NCBI GenBank assembly: GCA_964019055.1
Contig: OZ025219.1
Span: forward strand, 3,358,792 to 3,422,791
From: Anthopleura xanthogrammica
Taxonomy: Eukaryota; Cnidaria; Anthozoa; Actiniaria; Actiniidae
Direction: 5' to 3'
Length of the DNA stretch: 64,000 bases
Shown: piece by piece, positions 32,367 to 45,350 of the stretch
Position numbering within the stretch: position 1 is the stretch's first letter
Layout: every line of letters starts with the position of its first letter
Notes under the pieces: generated by a model
What the model was told of the DNA's origin: nothing
Databases searched by the model: none
Seen by the model: the letters and a program-made list of their open reading frames with translations, nothing else
Program-made: the position numbers and the translations under genes

Positions 32367-34470
32367 CAACGTTTTTTTGAAATAGCTGTATTCTGAACGG
32401 TACATTATGCATCATGCAGATTTTGCTATGAGTACGGTGCGACTACTCCAATCAAGGCCACCATGCAAATTTTCATACAAATTAGCCAATCATGATTTAG
32501 TATTCAAACAATAGAATTAATCGGCACAAATTTTCACATTTTCCCCTTAAACTTAAAAGCATATATATTTTACCGTATGGGTGTCTTCAAAATAGGGGAA
32601 AAGTTGCTCCAATGGGGGGGGGGGGGGGGTGCACCTCTTCCCTGGATCCGTCCATGATGATGCTGATGATGATAGATGAAGCGACACTTTGTTACACAGA
32701 AAAAGAGACCTGTTATTACGGATGCATGCAAATGAGATATTCTTTTGTTTTAAGAATCACACAAGTGAGGCTATCGGGTCGATACAAAGCTTGTCGTTTC
32801 ATTTGCTTCTCGTTTGCATGTATCCGTAACAACAGCTATTGGAATAAGGACAATTCATTGGGCTCCCCTGTCAGAGTTCTCACTCATTTGGAAAAATATT
32901 CCCCGACTTTTCCCAAACATTTCCCTGGCCAAAAAAAAACATTTTTCTGACCAGTCCACACTGTGCACTTATCTTACGAAAACTATATTCTTATGGTACC
33001 AAAGCCCAACTAAGAATTTCGAAATAATGATTTAATAAAACGAATTGGTAAAGGCTGACAGAAATCCCTGATCTTGAAAAAATCCAATTCACTGGAACCC
33101 AGTCCCCTAAAAAAGAAAAGTCTTCATTCAGACATAGGAAGGCAACAGGTCGGCGCTTTAGTAGAAATAAAAGGCCCTTATCAAACTCAATAATGAGTCA
33201 GTAAATTTTTAATGTCATAATATCATGAATATTTTATAAACCCTTTTGGATTACACAAAAAAATCTCTAAAAATGCAACGTTTTAATATATAAAATTAAA
33301 TTATAAATTGTCAAAGCTTTGTCGAATATATCTATTCTATACCCAAACACAAATGAACGAGAAAAGTAGCCAGAATCATGTAATGTGTTAGAAAAATTTC
33401 CTTACAGAGAAATAAAATGTATTGCATTAGTATTGTAGCCATTGAGCCGAGTGATTTTACTTGCCCATGAGAAAAATAATAAATTAGCTAGTATAATACA
33501 AAGCAGTAGAAACTTTGCCCTATTTCACTATGACGTCACATCAAAACAATCTATTGTTTTATCGCTGATCATGGTCGCCAGAGGGGAAAAAATAGCAGCA
33601 AAACAAATGAAATCACAATAAAATTTGGTCTATGATAGAGGAAAGTGAGCAGCTAAATACTACACTAAATATCTTGAACGAAAGAAGATTTAGCCTAAAT
33701 TTCTATTATTGTCCATTTAAGCAAGCTGTGACGTCATAGCGTCATAGGACAATTCCGTTGCTTTCTTTTGTTTTAGTTTGACTGTTACTAATATTACAAC
33801 TTTCAGGGGCGGATCCAGGATTTTGTTCAGGGAGGGGTGCAGGGCAAAAAATTAGCCCAGGGGGGTGCAACCCTCAGAATCAAAGAAAGAAAACATTGGG
33901 TATCTTCAAAATGGGGGGAAATTTTGCTTGGGGGTGTTGGTATGCACCTCCTACCCCCCCTGGATCCGCCCCTGAACTTTGTTTCACAAGTCAAGTAAAA
34001 TCACTCAATCTTGTCTTAAATATGTAATTGTACAATGTATGGATTACAATAGCATGATTTATGTGAACACAATGGCACTCCATAACGAATACTGTCTTAC
34101 AGGTTATTTTACTTCATACTCTAAGCTATGTTTAATTTGGAATGAGCAGGTTTGCTATTTTTGTTCCTGATACACTAACACAAAATTAGATTGCAATTTA
34201 AAAACTAAATATTGATAATTCCGTAAATACTGTACAATGAAGATGCAGAGTGCCATATGCCACTCTAAGGGGGGTAAAGGGTTAAAATGCAGACTAATGC
34301 CAGGTAGTGAATTATCCTCAGTCCTTAGTTCTCTCAAGTCTTGACTAGTTGCCCTTATGAGGTCAAGACACTGCTTACACTGGCCATTTTTTCTGAGCAC
34401 TACATTCTCTAATAGTTAGTAAAGCCTGGACCTCACTTGTGACATAAGCATACTGTATATACATAAGCAT
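32367..34470. other. Intergenic, repeats only
   Basis: Contains an inverted-repeat element at about 32705-32838 ('ttacggatgcatgcaaatgag' inverted as 'ctcgtttgcatgtatccgtaa'), a G run at about 32615-32630 and the element at 33802-33977. No supported gene. Sequence close to 34794 should hold the PPP6C 3' UTR. Confidence 0.45.
33802..33977. mobile_element. Foldback element with 'aggggcggatccagg' ends
   Basis: Inverted ends 'ttcaggggcggatccagg' and 'cctggatccgcccctgaa' enclose G- and C-rich sequence. Partial relatives are at 32570-32660 and 41366-41420. Confidence 0.75.
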
Positions 34471-34497
34471 CAGTAGAGTGTATGTCCTCACTGGAAA

Positions 34498-34716
34498 TAG
34501 CCCCCTTCACAGCCCCCTTCACAGTTCCCTGCACCATCTTCAAAGGTAGCTGTGCCTTTGCATCGAAGCGAGACAAATGGTGACCTTGAACGATAGACAC
34601 ATTTTTAACACCTTGGACAACTATTCACGTCTCTATCATTGCAAGCTCACCATTTGTCTCACTTTGATGCAAAGGCACAGCTACCTTTCAAGATGGGATC
34701 TGTGAAAGGGACTATT
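34498..34716. mobile_element. Inverted-repeat element in PPP6C 3' region
   Basis: 'ggtagctgtgcctttgcatc' with 'gagacaaatggtga' is inverted as 'tcaccatttgtctc' and 'gatgcaaaggcacagctacc'. Confidence 0.7.
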
Positions 34717-34793
34717 CTGCGACATAAGCATAAGCATATTTGTATTCACTTCATGCTTATGCACTAGTAATGAACAGTCTTAATATTAACAGT

Positions 34794-37700
34794 TTACAAA
34801 AAGTAAGGAGTAGTAGTTCTTGGAGGTATAACCCTCTCATAATCAGGTACTGCCTGGAAAAGCTTTGGCTCTCTCGTATCTGCATCAGTAAAGGATAATA
34901 TGGAGGCAATATTACCACAGCGATAGCAGTAGTTGGGAGCAGACCATACTGTGACTAACTTCTCGTCAAACATGTACTTGTAGCCCTCATGCACCAATTG
35001 ATGAGCTCTGCATATCAGCTTCAGGTTATTGATGTGGACAAACTGGAAAAGGAAAAGCTAAAGTCAACTTTGTCTGAATTGCAATAGACCTTTCCCAAAT
35101 TCACTGGAGTGACCACAGAACAATAGATTCAAGGCGAGGCTGGAGTAGTAAAATGCAGTTAATATATGGATTTGAAAACTTCAGCCTGGATAGATCTATA
35201 ATCGTCTAACGCCTTGCTATGTGCGTTTCCACCCAATTCAAAACCTCTTGGAATAAGAACTTTTGTTTCAAAAAGTTTCATTTCCTCGTGATATTGAAAT
35301 ACGACAGACAAAGAATCTTATTCCCAGAGGATTTGAATTGGGTGGAAACGTACATAGCAACGCGTTAGCAGATTAGGTCTATTTGAAGCTCTTGTTCTGT
35401 TATCAGTCAAGCGAATTCAGAAAGGTAATTATTGAAAATATTTTATGAAGAACCACTTAGCAGTTCATTTTCTAGCTGAAGGAATCTCATGAATACCAGG
35501 TGAGCATGAAATGAAAGGCAGACACTGCCCTCCATGATCAATACATCTATCATCCAATCCATATACATTTTTATCAAAAATTTGTAAATGTGCTGTTAAA
35601 AATGTCACACAAGAACAGAACAAACTGAGATATTGTGAGTATCGGAATTTAATGGGCCACGACCACTTACCTCACTTGTCACTTTAGGTCCAAAGAGCCA
35701 TCCTGCACCTCTAGGGCTGATAGCCCATGTGTCTACTTCTTCAGGATCAGACCAAACAAGGTCTATACTTTGTCAAGGAATACAGTTCAAATATATCACT
35801 TGTGAATTATATATAAAGATCATTTAAAATGCATTTTCAGAATTCTAACACACACACACAGCTAATGGAGTGCAATTATTATTAAAGGATACCACAGAAT
35901 GCTCCTTTGTGAGGTATTTCCATATTACGATCAAGAGTTCGTATCTAAAATAGCAAAAGGAAAACAATAATTAAAATAAATATGCTAGAAATAAAAGAAT
36001 ACTTGAGTGTTTTCTGAGCTAGTGTACAAGGTTGAACAACTATAATTTATTTAAAAAACCAGCTTCAACAATGGTGTAATAGACCTCTTTACCTTCATAT
36101 GCAAATCGCCCATTTCAGACCACATGACATTCCCTTGAGAAATGTTCTTTTGTTTAAATATTAACACATGAAAGAATCAACTCCCAAGAGTGGCAACACG
36201 TGGTCTGAAATGGGCACAACAAACAACGAAGGTAAAGAGGTCTATTAAAGAATGGTAGTGTTACCTGGTCTATAGTCTTGATATCAGGTGAGAGACCACC
36301 ATGGACACAGAGTACTTGACCATCAATAATCTGGTAACAATAACAACAGAAATACTTACATTATTTTCCATAAAAAATGAAGGAAAAACTGTTAGATGAA
36401 TTTGTAAAGGAGCCAAAAATAGCATAAGGACTCAGTTTCCCATCATGCTTTGTTCTAGAAATACGAGCTCATGCACATTGGCTATTATAATACAGCTGTA
36501 AATACACTGTAACAAGTCATACAATCTAGTGGTTGAACAATTTCACAATGTCAGCAGTTAATTAGCAAATAAAGATGTTAATTTTGAGCATATTTTGTGA
36601 ATTCAATTTTCTTCTTCATATGAAAGAATGTTTATGTGAGTCATAAAGTTGTATGTGAATATTTGAGAAAGATTATGAAAGAAGTCTTGTGAGAGTGAAA
36701 TGCAATGCAGGGCTCAAAATAACAGCCAGTCATGATATTTTATTTCATTTTTTTTCAAATATGACCGGTCATCATACATGTTCGATCAAAACTGTATTTG
36801 ACCGGCCATCATTTTGAGCCCTGTAATGCCTTTCACAGAAACTAGAAATTTATATCAAAAGTATACGTAAGTGCAACTGCAAGGCAGCATCACATACAAC
36901 AGATCAATAAGATTGCTTAGTACAAGGAAATTAACATCAGAAAAAATAAAATCAGTAGAAATTACAATCAACTTTCACTGAACACAACTTACAGCAGCAA
37001 TAGTTAATAAGTCAAAGACTTTACAACAATATCTCCATGCATTGGCATTCCCATATTTTGATTGACATTCATCTGCAGAAAGAAAAACAAAAGAAAGGTT
37101 ACTTTACTTATCTCACAGGGTTAAAATTATAATTTTTCCATTAGTTGTTTCTCAAGCTACAGTAGATCAAATCCCAAGCTTCCCTGCTAGCAGAATCTCC
37201 CGTGTAGACGAATCCTGGCAGAGAAAATGGGAGACTCTGCTGGTCCAGGCTGTTTTCTTTGTTGCGCATGCATGTGTTTGGTAACTTAGCAACTCTGTCA
37301 TAATAAGCAATATGGTTTTGACAGCCAACGCCATTTTGAATTGTTATAGTACCGGGCTCAAAAAAGGGTTAAGGGGTTTTCTAGATTTCCTATTTCCAGT
37401 TGAAACCAGTTTCAAAACCTGTTTGGTTCATCCATGGTGGGGGAGGTGGTGTATATATCAAAGAATTTAACCATTTTCTTTGCCAGGATTCGTCTACACA
37501 GGAGCCTCTGCTACGTAGCTAGCAGGATGCCCCAAGCATTTGTCAAAAAGCCAAGTGAAATGAAAACATGAATACAATTATATTTCTTGCACATGATGTA
37601 GGTGTCTATGCGAAGTATACACACTTGTTCGGTCTTTCTTTCCTTCTTATGTTTGGGAACACATCAATTTTGTGGTATTAAATTATAAGAAAAGACTGTA

Positions 37701-39952
37701 AATTTTAAATTTGTCCCTGGATGCCTCGTTGTCACTGTCAAATAATTCAAGTACAATGTACTTAATACTATTAATTACAATTACATTTATCTAGGTAACA
37801 TATTTACCATAAAATCCATACACTTGAGTGATCTGTCTGCTTTCATGATTACCTCTCAATAAAGTTATACGATCAGGCCATCTACAAAAATAAAATACTT
37901 ATAATTAGTTGATAAGTTAAACATAAAATTCGATTTGCAAAATATTGTTTACCTAATCTGCAAACCATAATGCATATAACCCCTCAAAAACTGTATTCCT
38001 TTCCCAACTTGATGCAATAAAAGTAAACTAATGGTATCCAAACGAAAATGAAGTGCTGCACGCACAATTTAATTTTGTTGTGGAGGGTCAAAATGTCCCA
38101 ACCATTGATTCTCAGAGGGACACTGGACATTAAATATTTTTAAAGGGACGCTCATAGGTATTTTTAGTTTTCACTAAATTATCTAACATTATAATATAAC
38201 GATTTTCACTTCAGTTTTTTTCCCTGCTCTATTCTCGCCATAATTATATGTTAATATATTAAAATAATTTTTTAAAAAACTTTAATTTTTGCTATACTGT
38301 GCTGTTGAAAAGTAGGTGATGAAAAAAATTGATAAAAAAACAACAAAAAGAAATGGGACATTTAGGATTGCTCGCAGCAATATTAATAATAATTAAAATC
38401 ACTTCTCATTGTTTGAACTTACTTTGCTTTTAATGTGAGAAGTCTAGTGAAGGTTTCAAGACTGTAGTAACCTCTATCAACAAAGTCCCCCTATAAAAAA
38501 ATGAAGATGAATGATTAAAACTAACTTCTATGTTGTACTTGTTATCATGAGAGCGCAGGGCTCAAAATAACGGCCAGTCAACGGTCAATGTCCGGCACCA
38601 AATTTGGTACTTGACAGGTCAAATACAGTTTTGAATGGACATGTTGACTGGTTATATTTGAAAAAATATATATAATATTTAAAATATCATACGCCAAACA
38701 TCTTGACCAGCGTATGACTGGCCCTTATTTTGAGCCCTGACAGCGTACTATGCCTTATAGCTGGGGGTGTAAATATGTGTACATACATAGTATTCAACAG
38801 TTTTATTGCAAAGTAGAAGATAAATAACATTACAATAAATTATAGGATATTATTAGATACTGTAAATAAAGTCACAAAGATATACCATAAAAATATAAGA
38901 CGTGTCTGGAACTTGTCCTCCAGTCCTAAATAATTCCTCCAGATCATAAAACTAGAAAAGACAAATAAAATTACAATAATTAGCAACCATTATACAATTG
39001 CTATATAATTGAACAACAATAAATTTTGGTAAATTGCCATTTACAAAATAAAATATCTCCAAAGTTATCACTGGACCCAGAATTTTGCCGATTCTCAGAC
39101 TGGGCAGTGATTAATCAAGTCAAAAAAAATCCCTTCAATTTTTATTTATCAAACCCTATTTGTTGGAGTTTAAGGTGACTGGCTACTTTTGGGGAAGTGG
39201 ATTGTACGTCTGTCAGTAGTCAGCTGACTGTACTGTTGCCGGCAGATAATCGGCCAACAGTTAGGTTGACTGACATGTTTGTGTCACCTAGTTATAAAGT
39301 ACATGATTGGCTATAGAAACAAAATCATTAAACTTTAAAGCTTGAGATTGGATGGATGTTCTGGATTGCAGGATTTAGAATGCTGAGGGAACCAATCAGC
39401 TTGCCTTATTTTCATCCTTAGTGGCTAGATTAAAAATTGTGGAAAAGATATTTCCCATTCCAGTTCCCTTATTTTGTAAGCTATTTTATTTCACACTATT
39501 ACAAGTAACTTATTTCTCATAATATGTCTGGCTACATGCAGTAAATAATCAAATATGTTATGTAAAAATCGAGATTACATATTTACGGTAACTTAATTAC
39601 ATTGTAGCTAGCTTAAACATCTTAAAATCCCCTTAGATTCCACTGCCCAAAGCCCCAAAGCCCTGTACAAGAAAAAGATAGACCTACTTGTCCATGAATA
39701 TCTCCACAAACTGTGACAGGACTTGAAACAGGTTGCACGTTTGACTCTTCCAGCAACAACTCACACACAAGATCACAAAGTTTCTGCAACAAAATATCAA
39801 AATTTTCGAAGAAAATAAAATTAAAGCTACCATCCCGATATCTTTGATTAATAGAGTATTTAAACAAGCCATAAATAGCATACTTTAAGGTCGTTTTCTG
39901 GTAGATATTCGCATTTTTTAGAGATCTCTATCCATTTATCAATGTCCGCCAT
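34794..39952 (-). CDS. PPP6C: Serine/threonine protein phosphatase 6 catalytic subunit
   Basis: Ten minus-strand exons: 39952-39884, 39783-39688, 38951-38886, 38490-38423, 37881-37808, 37072-36993, 36330-36265, 35944-35893, 35762-35671, 35042-34794. Together they give 912 nt, 303 residues plus stop, with all phases matching. PPP catalytic motifs are all present: GDIHGQ, GDFVDRG, GNHES, and HGG. The C-terminus [14 protein letters not shown] is diagnostic of PP6 as opposed to PP4/PP2A; length is close to the vertebrate protein (305). It is the metallophosphatase of the PP6 holoenzyme, acting with SAPS and ankyrin subunits on targets such as Aurora A (known from other animals). The ATG lies in AACATGGCGGAC and is the only plausible start. 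It is divergent from MRPS35 with 81 bp between start codons. Introns carry several foldback elements. Confidence 0.97.
35195..35385. mobile_element. Inverted-repeat element in PPP6C intron
   Basis: 'ttgctatgtgcgtttccacc' and 'aattcaaaacctcttggaat' are inverted as 'attcccagaggatttgaatt' and 'ggtggaaacgtacatagcaa'. Confidence 0.75.
36079..36247. mobile_element. Foldback element family A, full-length, in PPP6C intron
   Basis: Terminal 'taatagacctctttacctt' is inverted as 'aaggtaaagaggtctatta' (perfect), with inner 'cccatttcagaccacatgac' and 'cacgtggtctgaaatggg'. It is in opposite internal orientation to the copy at 46919. Confidence 0.88.
36362..36480. mobile_element. Foldback element family C, partial copy
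   Basis: Shares 'actcagtttcccatcatgct' and the flanking 'gagctcatgcacat' with the copies at 9650 and 14246. Confidence 0.6.
36708..36823. mobile_element. Foldback element family D, copy 1
   Basis: Ends 'cagggctcaaaataacagcc' and 'ggccatcattttgagccctg' are inverted; inner 'gaccggtca' / 'gaccggcca'. Confidence 0.75.
37176..37538. mobile_element. Inverted-repeat element in PPP6C intron
   Basis: 'cctgctagcagaatctccc' and 'gtgtagacgaatcctggc' are inverted as 'gccaggattcgtctacac' and 'gctacgtagctagcagg'. The interior is about 300 bp without an ORF. Confidence 0.7.
38556..38739. mobile_element. Foldback element family D, copy 2
   Basis: 'cagggctcaaaataacggcc' and 'ggcccttattttgagccctg' are inverted; the interior shares 'gacaggtcaaatacagttttga' with copy 1. 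Confidence 0.75.
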
Positions 39953-40033
39953 GTTTCTTGTTCCTTCAACTGACTGACGTCACCCTCGATCCAATGTTGG
40001 CCCAGATAGCTTGGGTACTAGTTCTAATCCAAG
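39953..40033. promoter_or_regulatory. Bidirectional promoter PPP6C / MRPS35
   Basis: 81 bp separate the two start codons. It contains a perfect CRE palindrome TGACGTCA (39975-39982) and a CCAAT box (39991-39995). Both starts sit in an ATGGCGGC/ATGGCGGA context (AAGATGGCGGCC on plus), which matches the known YY1 motif overlapping translation starts of housekeeping genes. No TATA box is visible. Regulation by CREB/ATF or YY1 is inferred from motifs only. Confidence 0.7.
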
Positions 40034-43000
40034 ATGGCGGCCACGAGTGCTGGGAAAATGGCGGCACAAAAAATCCTTTTTCTTGGGTTTTCTTCACGTT
40101 CTGGAGCTGTAAATAGCTTCATTAATAAGGTTTTACCATGTTGCTCTTATGCTACCTTTGTTGGGAAAGCTGCTTCGTCGATGATGAGGAATAACAGAGC
40201 ACCAAATCCGAGAGGTATGCATTCATCTTCTTGTAAGCTTATTTGTCTCCTAGCTAGTTATCAATTAAAATGAAGAAAATAATATGAATTAAGCTTAATA
40301 AAAATTTAAGATGAATGAAATTGAAGAGAAAATTTGATTATTTACGTTGATTCTTCTCAGAGACAGCGGAGCCGCAGGGGGCTTTAGTCCCCCCTGACTT
40401 TAAAATGTGTTCCACCATCCCTGCTTCTACATGTGGGAGGGGGGTTAATCGGTTGTGCATTACTAAACCTCAATGTCAAAATAAAATGCATAAATTATTT
40501 ATCATTTGTAAATGATAATAAATTGTAAAGCAGTAAGTCTAAGTTATGTTTTAACTTTGAAGGTAAAAAAAGCTGAAATCAGAATCAATTGACATTTTTT
40601 TTCAGATAGAAACAGACAAGGGCGCAACCGATCAGGACGTAAACCAGCTAGTGTGAGTACTGTACTTAAGCTTACAGTTATAATTAAATGTTTATGTGAT
40701 AGTAAACTAGAAATGCCTTTATCAGTTCCTCTAAAAAAACTTGCTGACAAAGCAGATTTGAGTCATATCTTTATGTTGACCCTAGAATCCTTCCAGAGCA
40801 ATCAAGATGGTCCCAGAGACAACAGACTGGCCATCTGTATTCTCAGGTGCACAGACATTCAATCCATCAGTCATCCCTGTGTTCTTCAGAATGGGTAGAC
40901 CAAAACATAACAGAATAGACCATAAGCCAAACAGGACAATGGGGAATATTGAACTAATGAAGGTAAGTGTTAATAATTTAATTGATATACTTGCTGATAT
41001 TGAATGTTAATGAAGCCATGCATGTATTTTAATTAGAATAAAACTAGATGCAAAAACTAGATCGCATCATGTGACCACCTGTGCGACGTTGTGTTTGCAT
41101 GGTCAGGTTCGTCCCGTGCGCTGCCACAAAAGTAGAACTTGTTTTTGTACTTTTTGCAACGTCACTGGCAATGCCGAGTGCAATGTCACACTATGGTCAC
41201 CTGGTGCGATCTCTAATTTTTGCAAAGTCATGCAACGTCACATGAAAAAATTAAATTGCATGTTTTTACCTTTAGTTTACAAAAAGAAACCATTGATATT
41301 TTCCTCATGAGTCAATCGTGATTTATTTTCTATGGATTCCTAATAATGGAGGTGGAGTCTATTGCAAGAGCGGATCCAGGGGGTGGCAGATAGGGTGGCT
41401 AGACACCCACCTTTGGAGTTGAAAAACAAACATAAAAAATACACTATGTGATCTACCTTTCTAGGTAACAGCCACACTCCTTGAAATTATTCTGGGTTGA
41501 GGTTATAGATGGTAATAAATCTAACCAGGCATGCATAAGAGGCCGGAGGGGCAAGGCGCCATTCTTAGAACTTCTCTGTCATCTTTCTTAAGTGAAAAAC
41601 TGTACCCACCCCTTAAATATTTAGAATGAATTTAATCTGTGGTTCAAAACCAGAAGGAGTTCTTAGAATCACTGATTTTTATTTCTTAGACTAGTATTTT
41701 GATGACAGTTTAATATATCTTTTATTTTTACCAGGTAACAAATTTTTTCCATCTCAGTCCCCCAGCAATCGAGCGTCACTGTGAAGCACTCAAACGTAAG
41801 CTGCCATTATCAATGTACTTGTGTTTTATCAAATAAAGAAGCTTAAGTTCATACTGTATGAAAGACATACATGTAGCTGGAAAAATCTTGAATTTGCACA
41901 TCATTTATTTGTACATTTACTCAATCATAGCTTGCATTTAATTTGATAATAATTTAACATACTGCCTAACATTCACTGATTCTGACCATGGAAGACACAC
42001 AGTTTTCCTGGATCAAGAAAGTAAAAATGAGGTTAGTCAGTCGTCCATGATCTGTGGAAAGCTGGCTTTTCCCATGGGCTTGAATGGTAAATAAAAACAA
42101 AGATCACAGATCAAGAACATCTGACTAGCCTTGTTTTTTCCCACTCGACCCAGAAAAACCATGTGTGCATGTCCACCATGTTCGGAATCAATGTATTAAA
42201 TGAAATGCTCAATTATATGTACTTTGTTGATCCTACTGTATCTAGTGAGGATGGACCCAATGTTCAGCTTCACACACTATCATTATTTGATAGCTACAAT
42301 ACTAGTCTGTGAATATGACGGTTGTTTTATTGCTAATGATAGTCTTTTCCTTTGTAGCTCTGTGCAAAGAGTGGCCATCAGATGTTGATCTTTCATCACA
42401 TACTCTCAAAATTACAACTAGAAATTACCTTTTTGCTGGTCCATCAGTCTATCATCCTGGCTCTCGTAAAGTCAAACTTCAGGTACAGTATAGAACTTTA
42501 CTGTAGTACCTGGTACCGGTACATATATATATGCAGCATACTGTAATTACTCAGGGAGTACTAGTAAAGTACTTGTAAGCCCCAATTTCATTGGTGGTTA
42601 ATACACCTATTTCAAAAAAGGTTGTCATCGGCAAAGGCAAAAGACGGAAAGGTAATTTCAATAAATTCCTGGATATATTTCCAACCTGATTATTTTATAG
42701 ATTTGCTTGAAAGATTTGATTCTTGATGGTCATGCAAGAAAGAAGCTGATTGATCTTGTAGGTCCAAGATATAACCCTGACACAGACACAATGACAATAA
42801 TAACTGACAGGTATGTTTTCCAAGAAATTATTGTTTACCTTGTGGTTGAAAATACAACTGAAACGTTGTGAAAGTTCTGTAATACAAGCAAATAGTGTGA
42901 GTTATGGATGCATTTTGATTAGAACATCAAGCTGCTTTTAAATTAGAATTTATTTAATATTGATTTATTAACATTTATTTATTATTTATATGTATTTATT

Positions 43001-44348
43001 TATTTAATAAAATTTATGACCAACTCAAGACAACAGACCAAGGATCTTGACTTCTGTTATAGAAATTATAAGTGTCCTGTGCTGTTGAAAATTTTAATTA
43101 CAAGATTTTAAAAAAACCCAAGCCTGGGAAATTAGAATTTTAGTTGCCTGGTCCATGTAAATATGAAAATGGACATGCTGTGAAAAATCTTTTTGATCAA
43201 ACGCTTTAATAAATTACTCTGACAGATCACAAATGATAATCTGTTAACATATCTGTGTATCTGAATGAATTGTTCCTCCCAAAAACAACTAAATATGACT
43301 TCATTCATTCATTCATTCATTCATTCATTCATTCATTCATTCATTCATTCATTCATTCATTCATTCATTCATTCATTCATTCATTCATTCATTCATTCAT
43401 TCATTCATTCATTCATTCATTCATTCATTCATTCATTCATTCATTCATTCATTCATTCATTCATTCATTCATTCATTCATTCATTCATTCATTCATTCAT
43501 TCATTCATTCATTCATTCATTCATTCATTCATTCATTCATTCATTCATTCATTCATTCATTCATTCATTCATTCATTCATTCATTCATTCATTCATTCAT
43601 TCATTCATTCATTCATTCATTCATTCATTCATTCATTCATTCATTCATTCATTCATTCATTCATTCATTCATTCATTCATTCATTCATATCTGTCATATC
43701 TGATAGGGATGGAACTTAACTGACCTATATATGGTTTTATACCCAAGCCACCAAATTCATCACTTTCCATACATCTTTTCACCTGTCAAACACACAGCAT
43801 TTAGTCAATGCCGCAAGGTTTTGTCTGTGTTTTGTCTGTGACCAGTGCAGCAACGTATGGAAAGTGGTGAATGGCTAATCCCTGTTCATATCCCAAAACT
43901 TAGAAAAACTAAGATTTTACTCTTCTTAATATATTTTTGTATATTCTAAGGTGTCCTACAAGGAAACAGAACAAAGACTATGCATTGTACTTATTAACTG
44001 TTCTTTATCATGAAGCATGGGTAAGTCCTGGACGTATAAAACTTTCCTTGATTTCGTAGATGTTTCCAAAGTATTCTTCGATTGCACGTTATCGTTAGAG
44101 ACAAGTTTCCCAAAGACTACTGTATCTAGAATGCAAAATATTTCTTATATATTCATATACATTTATTTATCTTTCAGAAAACAGAGCCTTGGGAAACAGA
44201 TAATCAACAAGATGAAGAGGAGGAGGAAATTGAGCTTCCCAAGAAAAAAAGACAGAGTCCAATACGTCTACGTCTTGTTGGTGATGAAATATACAGGTTC
44301 AATAAATATGGTAAAGGCTTCAAACTTCAAATAAAAACCAAAGTGTAA
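40034..44348 (+). CDS. MRPS35: Small mitoribosomal subunit protein mS35
   Basis: Eight exons: 40034-40214, 40606-40652, 40786-40962, 41735-41795, 42358-42482, 42701-42810, 43951-44020, 44178-44348. The total is 942 nt (313 residues) with all phases matching. The N-terminus ([20 protein letters not shown]) is basic/hydrophobic and fits a mitochondrial targeting presequence. The core reads like MRPS35: TTDWPSVF, a [20 protein letters not shown] segment, [35 protein letters not shown], and [20 protein letters not shown]. Length is close to the human protein. The C-terminus is acidic then basic ([14 protein letters not shown]). It is a structural protein of the mitochondrial small ribosomal subunit. 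The AATAAA at 44358-44363 lies 10 bases after the stop. Confidence 0.93.
43300..43687. repeat. (ATTC)n microsatellite in MRPS35 intron 6
   Basis: About 97 uninterrupted tetranucleotide units between exons ending at 42810 and starting at 43951. It creates HSFI-repeat ORFs that are artefacts. Confidence 0.98.
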
Positions 44349-44357
44349 AAAGAAGAA

Positions 44358-44363
44358 AATAAA
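44358..44363 (+). terminator. Poly(A) signal of MRPS35
   Basis: Canonical AATAAA 10 nt after the MRPS35 stop codon, implying a very short 3' UTR. Confidence 0.6.
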
Positions 44364-44708
44364 AACGACTTACATTTTATTACAAACCTGCCTGTTTTTC
44401 GTCCTTTTTTTAGGGGAAACCGTAGGGAAGGATAAAAATATACATATTCTAACCCTTCCACATGACCTCTGTCTTGTGAGGGTCAGGATAATTTACATAT
44501 TAATATACAGTGTATGCTGATTCTAAATGCATTGCCAAAATGTAACTCTGCCATGTTCAGGGCAACGAGAATCGCCCGTCGCCTGACATGTTCAGGACAC
44601 TGACAATCCACATCATCAGACATTGAATATATTAATAAAGACTTGTGGTAACTAGAATTTCTAGGTGCTTGTATAAAATTATAGGTTTTTCATGACAGTC
44701 ATGTTTAT

Positions 44709-45062
44709 TAAAGGGGCACTTGGATGAAAACGCCCCAATTTTTGAAAGTCCGAATATTTCAAATATTTGACGATAATATGACTCAATTATGATTATGAAA
44801 ACCAGATTGGGAAAACGTTGAGCTTGGAAACCACTTGCCGTTGAGAAATGTTGGTTTAAAATCTAAAAGAATAGTAGGGTTCAGTAAATGACATCATTTA
44901 CTCACATTTTAGATGCTACAATAATTGATAATTTTTATCTGCCACTTTTGACAGCGAAGAAAATATGTTGCTTGGCTACTATTGGAGCCATATAGATAAG
45001 TTTAACCAAGTTTCAAGTCATTTCCAATTTTCATCGATTTACATCCAATAGTGCCCCTTTAA
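44709..45062. mobile_element. Inverted-ended element 3' of MRPS35
   Basis: Ends 'taaaggggcacttggatg' and 'catccaatagtgccccttta' are near-perfect inverted repeats about 350 bp apart. No coding potential in between. Confidence 0.8.
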
Positions 45063-45115
45063 GAGCAGGAACCATATATTTTTTTTTTTTTTTTTTTGCA
45101 TGACGAGAATTTATT

Positions 45116-45260
45116 TCAAAAAAGGTTGGTGAAGGTTTTGTTCCATACTGCATGTTGCTTAAGCCCTGTTACACTGTACAATGTTCTCAGCAACTTGTCT
45201 CTCGATGCTTGAAAATGTAGCGTTGAAGGTTAACGAGGTGAGGTGTTACACTGCAACGCC
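45116..45260. repeat. Dispersed repeat sharing the flank of the heptamer array
   Basis: 'tttcaaaaaaggttggtgaa' and 'ggttttgttccatactgcatgttgc' match 16441-16480 apart from a few bases. Here the heptamer GCATGTT occurs once, not about 52 times. Confidence 0.75.
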
Positions 45261-45350
45261 AAAAGCTTTAATTATTTTTCAATACTTGTAAATCTGACAT
45301 TAAGGCGACTCACTCCCCCGATCCCGCGAACGGAGAACTGAGCTAGGACA

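Noticed and set aside
43255..43723. HSFI-repeat ORFs of about 150 codons
   Set aside because: Pure (ATTC)n translation inside the MRPS35 intron.
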